Shown: piece after piece, positions 45,586 to 54,426 of the stretch
Layout of the letters: the number at the start of each line of letters is the position of its first letter
Position numbering within the stretch: position 1 is the first letter of the stretch
Origin: Chitinophaga sp. Ak27
GTDB lineage: Bacteria > Bacteroidota > Bacteroidia > Chitinophagales > Chitinophagaceae
NCBI RefSeq assembly: GCF_012726295.1
Contig: NZ_JABAOB010000001.1
Coordinates: 1,612,001-1,676,000, forward strand
Reading direction: 5' to 3'
Length of the DNA: 64,000 nt
Made by a program: the position numbers and the translations under genes
The notes under the pieces: generated by a model
Databases searched by the model: none
Seen by the model: only the letters and a program-made list of their open reading frames with translations
What the model was told of the DNA's origin: nothing

Positions 45586-46005
45586 CTAATCATTCACAAA
45601 ATACTCCACTCCCAACTGGTAGCCTTTCAAACCCAGGCCACAGATACAGCCTACGCACTTAGGCGCAATCAGGGAGGTATGCCGGAACTCTTCCCGGGCA
45701 TAAACATTGCTGATATGGATTTCCATCACCGGTGTTTTAATGCCCGCAATAGCGTCCCGGATGGCAACGGAAGTGTGCGTATAGGCGCCCGCGTTAAGCA
45801 GGATACCATCGTACGAAAAGCCCACTTCATGCAGATAGTTAACCAGCTCCCCTTCCACATTGCTTTGATAATAAGTAAAGGTGATATCGGGGAAATGTCT
45901 TTGCAGGTGCTTAAAGTACTGTTCGAAAGATTCGCTGCCGTAAATGCCTGTTTCACGCTTCCCGAGCAGGTTTAAGTTAGGCCCGTTAATAATAGCTATT
46001 TGCAT
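45586..46005 (-). CDS. aroQ: 3-dehydroquinate dehydratase, type II
   Basis: 139 residues, the standard size of type II dehydroquinases. N-terminal I-I-N-G-P-N-L-N-L-L-G-K-R with catalytic Tyr22 (T-G-I-Y-G), N-A-G-A-Y-T-H-T-S-V (71-80), catalytic His97 in E-I-H-I-S-N and Arg108 in F-R-H-T. It converts 3-dehydroquinate to 3-dehydroshikimate in the shikimate pathway, as a dodecamer in the cytoplasm. It lies 38 bases downstream of ubiX on the same strand. Confidence 0.96.
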   Translation of the reverse strand: MQIAIINGPNLNLLGKRETGIYGSESFEQYFKHLQRHFPDITFTYYQSNVEGELVNYLHEVGFSYDGILLNAGAYTHTSVAIRDAIAGIKTPVMEIHISNVYAREEFRHTSLIAPKCVGCICGLGLKGYQLGVEYFVND

Positions 46006-46043
46006 GATAATGGTTATAAAATTGATGAATGCGGCTAAGATAA

Positions 46044-46619
46044 TTAATCCTCTTTATTATCACTACCCCAGCGAAAGGTTTGTTGTTCAATACCCGCCAG
46101 GTCAATGATCCGGTCTACCACGGTGGCGGCCATTTCTTCGAGGGTGGCGGGCACGCTGTAAAAGGAAGGTGTAGCAGGGCAAATGATGCCACCGGCCATC
46201 GTTACCGCTTCCATGTTCTTAATATGTATCAGGTTATAGGGCGTTTCCCTGACCACGCAGATCAGTTTCCGCCGCTCTTTCAATACCACATCGGCTGCCC
46301 GGGTAATCAGATCGTTCGAAATGCCAGTGGCAATGCGTCCCAGCGTCCCCATAGAACAAGGGCAGATAATCATGGTATTAAACCTCCCGGAACCGGAAGC
46401 AAAAGGTGCATGGAAATCCTGTTGGGTATAAAAGCGGAAAGGCAACTGCTTATAATCTTCGTCTCTCAGTTCTGTTTCCCATACAGTCTTGGCATTTTCG
46501 GTCATTACAACGGCTACCTGGTCCAGCTGCGCCTCCGCAGCCTGTAGCTTCTGTAACAACTGTCGGGCATAGATGGAACCACTTGCCCCGGTAACTGCTA
46601 CTACTATACGATGTTTCAT
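46044..46619 (-). CDS. ubiX: UbiX-type flavin prenyltransferase
   Basis: 191 residues from ATG 46619; a TTG 24 bases upstream is a poorer start. The flavin-binding N-terminus V-A-V-T-G-A-S-G-S-I-Y-A is clear, followed by S-G-R-F-N-T-M-I-I-C-P-C-S-M-G-T-L-G-R-I-A-T-G, and V-R-E-T-P-Y-N-L-I-H-I-K-N-M near residue 140. It prenylates FMN to give the cofactor of UbiD-type decarboxylases in quinone synthesis. It follows ytxJ by 74 bases. Confidence 0.95.
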   Translation of the reverse strand: MKHRIVVAVTGASGSIYARQLLQKLQAAEAQLDQVAVVMTENAKTVWETELRDEDYKQLPFRFYTQQDFHAPFASGSGRFNTMIICPCSMGTLGRIATGISNDLITRAADVVLKERRKLICVVRETPYNLIHIKNMEAVTMAGGIICPATPSFYSVPATLEEMAATVVDRIIDLAGIEQQTFRWGSDNKED

Positions 46620-46693
46620 TTGGCTATGCTGTTGATGGCACAAAGCTAGCCTATTATCCGTTACCGGGTAACAGTTCTTTGTAAAACCGAAGA

Positions 46694-47026
46694 TTATAAC
46701 CCTGCCTGGGCAGCAATTTCATCCATCAGGATGCCACTGTGACTCTCATTGTAAATGCAAACGCCATTACGGATCAGCAGTACCTGTGGAGATTCGTGAG
46801 GTACCTGGTATAGTGCAGCGATTTTATCAGATATTGGACGATAAGACAGTAAGTCCAGGTAGTAAAACGTTAACCCTGCCGGCTCACCTGCCCGTTCCAA
46901 TCTCGCTTTTGCCATCGAACTGATAGAACAACGCGTGCTGTGCTTAAAAATTGCTACCGGCTGATGAGCAGATGCGGTATTGATCTCAGATAGTTGTTCC
47001 TCGCTGGTTAACGTTTTCCAATTCAT
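46694..47026 (-). CDS. ytxJ: YtxJ-type bacillithiol-associated thioredoxin-like protein
   Basis: 110 residues, thioredoxin-like. The N-terminal active segment is A-I-F-K-H-S-T-R-C-S-I-S-S-M-A, with a single Cys33, as in YtxJ (DUF2847), and the C-terminal half has S-P-Q-V-L-L-I-R-N-G. YtxJ proteins occur in organisms with bacillithiol and probably act on mixed disulfides with that thiol. The gene starts three bases after a 49-residue lipoprotein gene, so both belong to one transcript. Confidence 0.9.
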   Translation of the reverse strand: MNWKTLTSEEQLSEINTASAHQPVAIFKHSTRCSISSMAKARLERAGEPAGLTFYYLDLLSYRPISDKIAALYQVPHESPQVLLIRNGVCIYNESHSGILMDEIAAQAGL

Positions 47027-47029
47027 TTT

Positions 47030-47179
47030 TTAACATGCTTTATTAGGTGCTGTCGCGTGCGTCTTCGCCATGCCTCTCATCGGACATCCTAGTTTCTGGT
47101 GCGTTGCGCAGGACGTTAAGAGCAGCGCAAAGATACAAACCATACCGGTGTAGCCCAAAATTCTTACAAAAGATTGCAT
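47030..47179 (-). CDS. Very small lipoprotein (49 residues)
   Basis: 49 residues from ATG 47179 to TAA. A clear lipoprotein signal (F-A-L-L-L-T-S-C-A-T-H, Cys24) leaves a 26-residue mature peptide with two more cysteines (G-C-P-M-R-G-M-A-K and the final Cys49). Short Bacteroidota lipoproteins with a C-P motif near the anchor are common but uncharacterised. It is preceded by a good promoter and followed three bases later by ytxJ, which supports it being translated. Role unknown; a thiol-related role with YtxJ is speculative. Confidence 0.7.
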   Translation of the reverse strand: MQSFVRILGYTGMVCIFALLLTSCATHQKLGCPMRGMAKTHATAPNKAC

Positions 47180-47271
47180 ACTGGGAGATTTAAAATATTA
47201 TAACTAAAACGAATTTTTCACAGGAATATGATACGACAACTTTTTTAATCGTCTTTTGTGACGTTATTTTG

Positions 47272-47301
47272 CAAATATAGAAAATACATTAAAAAAAACA
47301 A
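47272..47301 (-). promoter_or_regulatory. Consensus promoter of the small lipoprotein-ytxJ-ubiX-aroQ group
   Basis: On the minus strand TTG (47301-47299), a 19-base spacer and TATATTTG (47279-47272) match both halves of the Bacteroidota consensus exactly. It gives a leader of about 85 bases before the ATG at 47179 and reaches to two bases from the alternative mpl start at 47304. Confidence 0.65.
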
Positions 47302-47339
47302 CAATGTCATTTTCGGGCGGCCCGAAAATATTCAGCGTT

Positions 47340-48698
47340 ATGACAAAAGTACATTTTATTGCTATAGGCGGCAGCGTAATGCATCAACTGGCCATTGCGC
47401 TCAAAAATAAAGGCTACCAGGTGACCGGCAGCGACGACGAAATATTCGAACCCGCACTGTCAAACCTCCGGCTGGCAGGCATCTTGCCGGACCATACCGG
47501 CTGGGACGCCACGCGCATAACGCCCGATCTCAACGCCGTTATCCTCGGTATGCACGCCCGGGAAGACAACCCCGAACTGATTAAAGCCAGGGAATTACAA
47601 CTCAAAATATACTCCTTCCCGGAATACATCTTCCAGGAAAGTAAAAATAAAACACGGGTAGCCATCGGCGGCAGCCACGGCAAAACTACCACCACCGCCA
47701 TGGTCATGCATGCCCTCCAATACCAGCACCAGGCATTCGACTACCTCGTAGGCGCCAAACTGGAAGGATTTGCCCAGTCGGTAAACATTACCAACGCCCC
47801 GGTCATTGTTTGTGAAGCAGACGAATACCCCGCCTCTGCCATCGAAAAAAGACCGAAATTCCATTTCCTCCACCCGCAAATTGCCGTATTAACCGGCATT
47901 GCCTGGGATCATATTAACGTATTTCCCACCTACGAGATCTATAAAGAACAATTTGCCATATTTATACGCCAGATGGAACCCGGACAAGTACTGATTTATA
48001 ACAGCACCGATGCCGAATTGTCCAAACTGGTTACCGCCACCGGGCAACACCTCACCCTGATCCCCTACGCGTTGCCAGAACACCGCATTACTAACGGGGT
48101 TACACAGGTGTCTTTCGGGGATCACCATGCTAACCTGGAAGTGTTCGGAGACCATAACCTGCTCAACCTCCACGCCGCCAAACTGGTATGCAATCAGCTG
48201 GGACTCTCCGACGAGGCGTTCCTCGCCGCTATTGCCAGCTTCAAAGGCGCGGCAAAGCGACTGGAACTTGTGGCAAAAAACGAACACTGCGTCATTTACC
48301 GCGATTTCGCCCATGCCCCCTCCAAGGTAAAAGCCACCATGGAAGCCACCCGGCACCAGTTTCCCAACCGGAAACTCATCGCTGTACTGGAACTCCATAC
48401 CTATAGCAGCCTCAACGCTGACTTCCTGGAACAATACCAGGGCGCATTAGACAACGCCGATATTGCCGCCGTGTTCTATAGCAAACATGCCCTGGAAATC
48501 AAAAGAATGCCCGACCTGGCGCCTGAACTGGTAAAGCAGCGCTTTGGACGCAACGACCTCCACGTTTTCTCTGACCGGGAAAACCTGGAAACTTTCCTTC
48601 ATGCCCAGCAATACCAGGACACCAACCTGCTCCTGATGAGCTCCGGCACATACGATGGACTCGATTTTGCCAAGCTGAAAGAACTTTTACCCAATTAA
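47340..48698 (+). CDS. mpl: UDP-N-acetylmuramate:L-alanyl-gamma-D-glutamyl-meso-diaminopimelate ligase
   Basis: 452 residues from ATG 47340; an ATG at 47304 would add 12 residues, but the Rossmann start V-H-F-I-A-I-G-G-S-V-M-H-Q begins right after Met47340. The Mur-ligase P-loop G-G-S-H-G-K-T-T-T-T is at 110-119, with D-E-Y-P-A-S near residue 155, the ADP-binding W-D-H-I-N-V-F near residue 180 and the C-terminal H-A-P-S-K-V-K-A-T-M-E-A. The enzyme joins recycled murein tripeptide to UDP-MurNAc. G-S-V-M-H-Q rather than the G-x-G-M-S/C of MurC supports Mpl. Confidence 0.92.
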   Translation: MTKVHFIAIGGSVMHQLAIALKNKGYQVTGSDDEIFEPALSNLRLAGILPDHTGWDATRITPDLNAVILGMHAREDNPELIKARELQLKIYSFPEYIFQESKNKTRVAIGGSHGKTTTTAMVMHALQYQHQAFDYLVGAKLEGFAQSVNITNAPVIVCEADEYPASAIEKRPKFHFLHPQIAVLTGIAWDHINVFPTYEIYKEQFAIFIRQMEPGQVLIYNSTDAELSKLVTATGQHLTLIPYALPEHRITNGVTQVSFGDHHANLEVFGDHNLLNLHAAKLVCNQLGLSDEAFLAAIASFKGAAKRLELVAKNEHCVIYRDFAHAPSKVKATMEATRHQFPNRKLIAVLELHTYSSLNADFLEQYQGALDNADIAAVFYSKHALEIKRMPDLAPELVKQRFGRNDLHVFSDRENLETFLHAQQYQDTNLLLMSSGTYDGLDFAKLKELLPN

Positions 48699-48734
48699 TA
48701 AATCTCCCAATCACAAAAATATAAACATTATATA

Positions 48735-49508
48735 ATGCCTTCTTTGCTCCTCAAAAGGCCGCTGGCCGTTATCGATCTCGAAACTACCGGTACTAACGTA
48801 GCTTCTGATCGTATCATCGAAATTGCAATCATTAAAGTATTTCCGGACAAAACTACCCAGTCCAAAGTAAAACGTATTCACCCCGGAATGCCGATCCCTG
48901 CAGGATCTACAGCAATTCATGGTATCAAGGACGAAGATGTGAAAGATGCCCCTACCTTTAAACAGGCAGCACATGAACTCAAACAATTCATGGACAATTG
49001 CGACCTCGCCGGTTACAATTCCAATCGCTTCGATATCCCCCTGCTGGTGGAAGAATTCCTCCGCGCCGGCATTGAATTCGACGTCAGCAAACGCAAATTC
49101 GTAGATGTACAACGGATTTTCCACCTCATGGAAAAACGTACCCTCGCCGCTGCCTATAAGTTCTATTGCGACAAACAACTGGAAAACGCCCACAGCGCAG
49201 AAGCCGACGCTCTGGCTACCTACGAAATACTGGAAGCCCAGCTCGGACGCTATGAACACCTGCAACAAGACGTGGATGCCCTGGCAGAATTTACCAAAGA
49301 AGAAGACTATATCGACTTCGCCAGACGCCTCGTTATGCAGGGTGGACAAGAGGTCTTCAACTTCGGGAAATACAAAGGCCGCTCTGTCAGAGAAGTACTC
49401 AAGGCCGAGCCACAGTACTACGATTGGATGATGAAAGCCGATTTCCCGCTTAATACAAAACAAAAACTGTCAGAGATCTTCCATAATATGATGTTAAAAA
49501 AAATGTAA
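48735..49508 (+). CDS. DnaQ-like 3'-5' exonuclease with C-terminal DUF3820-like part
   Basis: 257 residues. The DEDDh exonuclease core starts at A-V-I-D-L-E-T-T-G-T (Asp14, Glu16), then G-Y-N-S-N-R-F-D-I-P near residue 95 and H-S-A-E-A-D-A-L-A-T-Y near residue 155. After residue 205 a short domain reads F-N-F-G-K-Y-K-G-R-S-V-R-E-V-L, then Y-Y-D-W-M-M, as in DUF3820-type add-ons. It removes nucleotides from DNA ends, probably in proofreading or repair; it is not joined to a polymerase. It follows mpl by 36 bases. Confidence 0.9.
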   Translation: MPSLLLKRPLAVIDLETTGTNVASDRIIEIAIIKVFPDKTTQSKVKRIHPGMPIPAGSTAIHGIKDEDVKDAPTFKQAAHELKQFMDNCDLAGYNSNRFDIPLLVEEFLRAGIEFDVSKRKFVDVQRIFHLMEKRTLAAAYKFYCDKQLENAHSAEADALATYEILEAQLGRYEHLQQDVDALAEFTKEEDYIDFARRLVMQGGQEVFNFGKYKGRSVREVLKAEPQYYDWMMKADFPLNTKQKLSEIFHNMMLKKM

Positions 49509-49580
49509 TGTTAACGCTGAAGATCATATCTTGCGGCGGAATTGAATTATTTTCGCAGTCCAAAAATATTATCTCAGGAA

Positions 49581-50321
49581 TTGGAAAAGCTCGTTATCAT
49601 TCCTACGTACAATGAAAAGGATAACATCCGGAACATCATTGACGCAGTATTTTCCTTACAGGAGAACTTTCATGTACTCATTGTGGATGACGGATCACCC
49701 GACGGTACCGGCGCTATTGTAAAGTCTTTACAACAGCAACATCCCAATGAATTATTCCTGGAAGAAAGATCCGGCAAACAAGGTTTGGGCACAGCTTATA
49801 TCCATGGCTTCAAATGGGCCCTGGCTAAAGGTTACCAGTATATCTTTGAAATGGATGCCGATTTCTCGCACAATCCCAAAGACCTGGTACGCCTGTACAA
49901 CGCCTGCGCCAAAGAAGGAGCAGACGTAGCTGTCGGCTCCCGCTATGTAAAAGGCGGTAAAACCGAAAACTGGCCCTGGGACCGTGCCGTACTATCTTAC
50001 GGCGCATCCATCTATGTAGGTATGATCACCTGGATGCCAGTGAAAGATCCCACTGCCGGATTCGTATGCTACCGCAATACCGTGCTGGAAGCCATCAACC
50101 TCGACCAGATACAGTTCGTAGGCTACGCCTTCCAGATCGAAATGAAATTTACCGCCTGGAAACTGGGCTTCAAAATCAAGGAAGTGTCTATCACCTTCAA
50201 AGATAGGAAAGAAGGATACTCCAAAATGAGCAAAGGCATTGTGAAAGAAGGCATCCTGGGAGTACTGAAAATACAATGGCAAAGCCTCTTCCGCAACTAT
50301 AAACGACGGGTGCAGAACTAA
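49581..50321 (+). CDS. Family 2 glycosyltransferase, polyprenol monophosphomannose synthase-like
   Basis: 246 residues from TTG 49581, which gives the expected family start E-K-L-V-I-I-P-T-Y-N-E-K-D-N. No ATG exists in frame upstream; the other choice is TTG at 49542. Motifs: V-D-D-G-S-P-D-G-T near residue 37, the metal-binding E-M-D-A-D-F-S-H-N-P near residue 90 and D-P-T-A-G-F-V-C-Y near residue 155. The length and lack of membrane helices fit the soluble, DPM1-like type that moves mannose or glucose from a nucleotide sugar to a polyprenyl phosphate. Confidence 0.9.
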   Translation: MEKLVIIPTYNEKDNIRNIIDAVFSLQENFHVLIVDDGSPDGTGAIVKSLQQQHPNELFLEERSGKQGLGTAYIHGFKWALAKGYQYIFEMDADFSHNPKDLVRLYNACAKEGADVAVGSRYVKGGKTENWPWDRAVLSYGASIYVGMITWMPVKDPTAGFVCYRNTVLEAINLDQIQFVGYAFQIEMKFTAWKLGFKIKEVSITFKDRKEGYSKMSKGIVKEGILGVLKIQWQSLFRNYKRRVQN

Positions 50322-50345
50322 CTTAATCTAATAATTTGCATTGCG

Positions 50346-50399
50346 TTTAGGGATTTGCTCCTTTTTATATCCAGGTATGAAAAGGAACAAATCCCTAAA
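50346..50399. terminator. Long hairpin between glycosyltransferase and EamA genes
   Basis: A 20-bp stem with one mismatch (50346-50365 with 50380-50399) and a 14-base loop, in the 93 bases between the two genes. The left arm ends in TTTT and the right arm begins with AAAA, but no T run follows the stem on the plus strand. Confidence 0.55.
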
Positions 50400-50414
50400 T
50401 ACATTAAATGGGTC

Positions 50415-51305
50415 ATGAAAAAAGCATTTCTCCAGCTACATCTCTCTGTATTTTTAGCTGGATTTACCGGTATTTTGGGAAAATTAATCACCTTAAACGA
50501 GGGATTATTAGTGTGGTACCGGCTCTTACTTACATCAGTTACTTTATACGTATTATTCCGCCTCCAGGGCACCTTTAAAAAGCTTCCCTGGAAAGATATT
50601 CTCCCCATAGGCGCCACCGGCGTAGTAGTTGCCCTCCACTGGCTGTTCTTCTATGGCAGTATCAAGTATTCCAACGTATCTATCGGCGTAATCTGCTTTT
50701 CACTCACCAGCCTCTTTACCGCCATCTTCGATCCGCTGATCAACCGGCGCCGCTTCGATGTGGCCGAAATGCTCCTTAGCCTGCTTACACTGGCAGGTAT
50801 CCTCCTCATCTTTCATTTCGATACACAGTACCGCTTCGGTATCATCCTGGGCATTATTTCCGCCATGTTTGCCGCCCTGTTCACGGTGTTCAATAAACGA
50901 CTCATCAAACGGTTCGATACTTCCACCATCACATTCTATGAACTGTCTACCGGCTTCGTGGTGCTAACCATGGCCCTGCCCCTGTACCTGCACTTCTCGC
51001 CCGTAAACAGCCTCCTGCCCTCCGGTATGGATTTCCTTTACCTCCTGGTACTGGCCTGGTTCTGCACCGTGCTTATGTACCTGCTGAGCATGAACGCACT
51101 GAAAAAAATATCACCATTCACCGTCAATCTTTGCTTCAACCTGGAACCTGTATACAGCATCGTAATGGCCTTTGTATTGTTTCACGAAAACAAATTCCTC
51201 AACAATGCCTTCTATGCCGGGTTAGGCTGCATCATCCTTTCCGTTGGACTGCAAATGTTGCGCGTGGCAAAAGGGAAAACAGCCGCTGATAACGTTTCTC
51301 ACTAG
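50415..51305 (+). CDS. EamA/DMT-family transporter
   Basis: 296 residues from ATG 50415; an in-frame TTG at 50355 lies inside the hairpin and is unlikely to be used. Ten hydrophobic helices in two EamA repeats of about 140 residues (first repeat from L-H-L-S-V-F-L-A-G-F-T-G-I-L-G-K, second from F-G-I-I-L-G-I-I-S-A-M-F-A-A-L-F-T-V). It is an inner-membrane drug/metabolite exporter or amino-acid/nucleotide-sugar carrier of unknown substrate. Confidence 0.88.
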   Translation: MKKAFLQLHLSVFLAGFTGILGKLITLNEGLLVWYRLLLTSVTLYVLFRLQGTFKKLPWKDILPIGATGVVVALHWLFFYGSIKYSNVSIGVICFSLTSLFTAIFDPLINRRRFDVAEMLLSLLTLAGILLIFHFDTQYRFGIILGIISAMFAALFTVFNKRLIKRFDTSTITFYELSTGFVVLTMALPLYLHFSPVNSLLPSGMDFLYLLVLAWFCTVLMYLLSMNALKKISPFTVNLCFNLEPVYSIVMAFVLFHENKFLNNAFYAGLGCIILSVGLQMLRVAKGKTAADNVSH

Positions 51306-51358
51306 ATAATCAGGCGTATTTTCGTACATTGAGCGTTGGATTAATTACTTTAGCGCTT

Positions 51359-54193
51359 ATGAGAAAAGCTTTTTTAGGGTTGTCCCTTCTGGGAGCAACC
51401 CTCATTACCTATGCACAACAACCTGCCAAAAAACCGCTGGACCACAACGTTTACGACAGCTGGCAAAGTATTGGCTCTAAACTGATCAGCAACAACGGAC
51501 AATGGGTGGTATATACAGTTATACCACAGGAGGGAGATGGCAACCTGTTTATCTATGACCGCAAAACCGGCCAGTCGACTATCATTCCAAGAGGCAGCAG
51601 TCCTGTCATTACAGAAGATGCCCGCTACCTGGTTTGCAGCATCAAGCCGCTGTTTAAGGATACCCGGGCGGCCAAAATCAAAAAGAAAAAAGCGGCCGAA
51701 ATGCCCAAAGATTCTATAGCTATCATCGCCCTCGGTCAACCCGGTATCCTGAAAATATCTTCCGTAAAATCTTTTAAAACACCGGAAAAAGGTAGCGGCA
51801 TACTCGCCTACCTGCAAGATACACCCGCGGATACCAGCAAGGCCAAAGGCAATAAAAAGCCTGCCGCCAGCGACAACGACCCGGCCGACGACGACAAAGC
51901 CGGCAATGCCGGCGCTGAAAGCGGTACCCTCGTGATCCGTCAGCTGCTAACCGGCTTGCAGGACAGCGTAAAACACGTGAAAGAATACGCTTTTAGCAAA
52001 CCCGGTAACCAACTACTGATAGAAACCGGCGCCGATAAAAAAGATTCCCTCTCCCGCAATGCCGTACTGCTATGGCATACCGCTACCAGGAAAGCAGATA
52101 CACTCAGTCAGGGCAACACCGACTATAAACAATTTGCCTTCGACGAAAAAGGAGAGCAAGCCACCTGGGTGGCCACCGCCGATGCGGAAAAAGCCCTGCA
52201 GCCTTTTTTTAAACTCTACTACTTCAAACCCGGACAAGACAGTGCTGCGATAATTGCCGATAAAAACAGTCATGGCATCCCGGCCAACTGGGCCATCAGT
52301 CCCAATGCCTCACTGAGCTTCAGCAAAGATGGACAACACCTGTTTTTCGGTACCGCGCCCATCCTACCCGTGAAGGATACCAACCTGGTAGATTTTGAAG
52401 TAGCCAAAGTAGATATCTGGAACTATAAAGACGACTACCTGCAGCCCATGCAGCTGAAAAATGCGGACAAGGAACTGAAGAGAAGCTATGCAGCAGTATA
52501 CCACCTGGCCTCCAAACAACTTACGCAGCTGGGCGGTAAAGACCTGGAAACCGTACTCTTTCCGGCAGAAGAAAACAGTACTAACGCGCTCGGCTATACG
52601 GACATTGGAGAACGTATTCCCTTGCAATGGGTAGGCCGTACCCTGAAAACCGCGTACCTCCTGGATATCAGCAAGGGCACCCGCAAAAAAATTGTAGAAA
52701 AGCTGGACGGCCAGCTGGCTATTTCTCCCAACGGAAAATATATTATCTGGTACGACCTGGTTAACAAAAACTGGTTTAGCCACAACAACGCTACCGGCGC
52801 TATTGTGAACATTAGCCAGGGAATTCCTACCAAAGTATACGATGAAGAAGACGATCATCCGGATGTACCCGAAGCCTATGGCACCGCCGGATGGCTGGCT
52901 AATGATGCCGGCCTCCTAATCTACGACCGCTACGATATCTGGAAAGTAGATCCTTCCGGTAAAGAAGCGCCTTCCAACTTCACTCAGGGACTGGGCCGTA
53001 AGGAAAAGATCCGTCTTCGCTACCTCCGGCTCAACCCTGACCTGAAGTATATCCCCGGCGGCACACCACTGGTATATTCCGCCTTCCAGGAAAACACGAA
53101 GTATAACGGCTTCTATATGCAGGATTATCCTAAGAACCGGGCTCTTAAAGCGCCTCAGCAATTGATACTCGGCCCCTATGCATATGCCGACCTGCAACAG
53201 GCTAAAACCGCCCCTGTGTTTACTTTTGTAAAAAGCCGCTATGAAATGTCGCCCGATGTGTATGCTGGTGAAGAAATAGTAAAAGCTACGCAGCTGAGTC
53301 ATACCAATCCACAGCAACAAAGCTATAACTGGGGCTCCGCTTCCCTGTACAAGTGGACCACCTTCAGTGGTAAGCCTGCAGAAGGCATTCTCTACAAACC
53401 GGAAAACTTCGACAGTACTAAAAAATACCCGGTGATCTTTTATTTCTATGAGAAGCTAACCGATGGATTGTACAGCTACCAGGCCCCTGCTCCCACGCCT
53501 TCCCGCCTGAATATCTCCTTCTTTGTAAGCCGCGGTTACCTGGTGTTTGCGCCGGATATCAGCTATGAAGATGGATATCCAGGTAAAAGCGCCTACGATT
53601 ACATTGTAAGCGCGGCGGAAAACCTGGCTAAACAGCCCTGGGCCGACGGCAAAAACATGGGTATACAGGGACAAAGCTGGGGTGGCTACCAGGTAGCTTA
53701 CCTGGTTACACAAACCAACCTGTTTAAAGCTGCATGGGCGGGCGCGCCAGTGGCCAACATGACCAGCGCTTATGGCGGCATCCGCTGGGAAAGCGGGATG
53801 AACAGGCAGTTTCAATATGAACATTCCCAGAGCCGTATCGGTGCCACTTTATGGGATAAAACAGCACTATACCTGGAAAACTCCCCGCTGTTTAGCCTTC
53901 CACGCGTTACCACGCCAATCGCGATTATGGCAAATGATGCCGATGGGGCCGTACCCTGGTACCAGGGCATTGAGCTGTTTACCGGCTTACGCCGTTTAGG
54001 CAAGCCTGTTTGGCTACTCAACTATAACAACGAAGCACATAACCTGGTACAACGCCAAAACCGTAAAGATATACAGCGCCGCGAGCAGCAATTTTTCGAC
54101 CACTTCCTCCAGGGGGCGCCCCCTCCACAATGGTTGGAAAGCGGTGTACCTGCTACCGAAAAAGGAATTAACTGGGGCTGGGAGCTAAAGTAG
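51359..54193 (+). CDS. S9-family (prolyl oligopeptidase-type) serine peptidase
   Basis: 944 residues from ATG 51359; the in-frame TTG 30 bases upstream would put nine residues before a good signal peptide (1-20, ending Y-A-Q). The first 600 residues form a beta-propeller with a variable, Lys/Asp-rich insert near 130-190. The C-terminal alpha/beta-hydrolase has the triad Ser773 (G-Q-S-W-G-G-Y), Asp862 (N-D-A-D-G-A-V-P-W) and His894 (N-N-E-A-H-N-L). It cleaves short peptides, probably in the periplasm. Its TAG stop is part of the end of palindromic repeat copy 2. Confidence 0.92.
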   Translation: MRKAFLGLSLLGATLITYAQQPAKKPLDHNVYDSWQSIGSKLISNNGQWVVYTVIPQEGDGNLFIYDRKTGQSTIIPRGSSPVITEDARYLVCSIKPLFKDTRAAKIKKKKAAEMPKDSIAIIALGQPGILKISSVKSFKTPEKGSGILAYLQDTPADTSKAKGNKKPAASDNDPADDDKAGNAGAESGTLVIRQLLTGLQDSVKHVKEYAFSKPGNQLLIETGADKKDSLSRNAVLLWHTATRKADTLSQGNTDYKQFAFDEKGEQATWVATADAEKALQPFFKLYYFKPGQDSAAIIADKNSHGIPANWAISPNASLSFSKDGQHLFFGTAPILPVKDTNLVDFEVAKVDIWNYKDDYLQPMQLKNADKELKRSYAAVYHLASKQLTQLGGKDLETVLFPAEENSTNALGYTDIGERIPLQWVGRTLKTAYLLDISKGTRKKIVEKLDGQLAISPNGKYIIWYDLVNKNWFSHNNATGAIVNISQGIPTKVYDEEDDHPDVPEAYGTAGWLANDAGLLIYDRYDIWKVDPSGKEAPSNFTQGLGRKEKIRLRYLRLNPDLKYIPGGTPLVYSAFQENTKYNGFYMQDYPKNRALKAPQQLILGPYAYADLQQAKTAPVFTFVKSRYEMSPDVYAGEEIVKATQLSHTNPQQQSYNWGSASLYKWTTFSGKPAEGILYKPENFDSTKKYPVIFYFYEKLTDGLYSYQAPAPTPSRLNISFFVSRGYLVFAPDISYEDGYPGKSAYDYIVSAAENLAKQPWADGKNMGIQGQSWGGYQVAYLVTQTNLFKAAWAGAPVANMTSAYGGIRWESGMNRQFQYEHSQSRIGATLWDKTALYLENSPLFSLPRVTTPIAIMANDADGAVPWYQGIELFTGLRRLGKPVWLLNYNNEAHNLVQRQNRKDIQRREQQFFDHFLQGAPPPQWLESGVPATEKGINWGWELK

Positions 54194-54306
54194 GAGCGTA
54201 AAGCAGAAAGCAAAAAGCTATTGTGGAGAATGATTAAAGCGAATTTTAAATACTCGCTAAGTTCTTCTCCACAATAGCTTTTTGCTTTCTGCTTTACGCT
54301 TTCTAC
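54191..54306. repeat. Palindromic repeat, copy 2, starting at a TAG stop codon
   Basis: A perfect 36-base inverted repeat (54195-54230 with 54265-54300) with a 34-base loop; imperfect pairing extends outwards to the TAG stop of the S9 peptidase at 54191-54193. The loop and core (AAAAAGCTATTGTGGAGAA) match copy 1 almost exactly, in the opposite direction on the chromosome but the same direction relative to the gene it follows. Confidence 0.88.
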
Positions 54307-54426
54307 CATAAAAACATTTTTTAATATAAACTATTTAACATATATTTACAACAACATCGCCACTTTAGCGTATGGTGTGACTTGCAGCGATAGCGATATC
54401 CTTAAACACACTTCATTATTGTACCT

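Noticed and set aside
47180..47303. Possible tRNA or small RNA between ytxJ group and mpl
   Set aside because: No cloverleaf or T-arm pattern was found; the region is explained by the promoter and leader of the small lipoprotein gene.
48711..49463. A 250-residue open frame on the minus strand
   Set aside because: It is antisense to the well-supported exonuclease gene and has the cysteine/phenylalanine-rich composition of a shadow frame.
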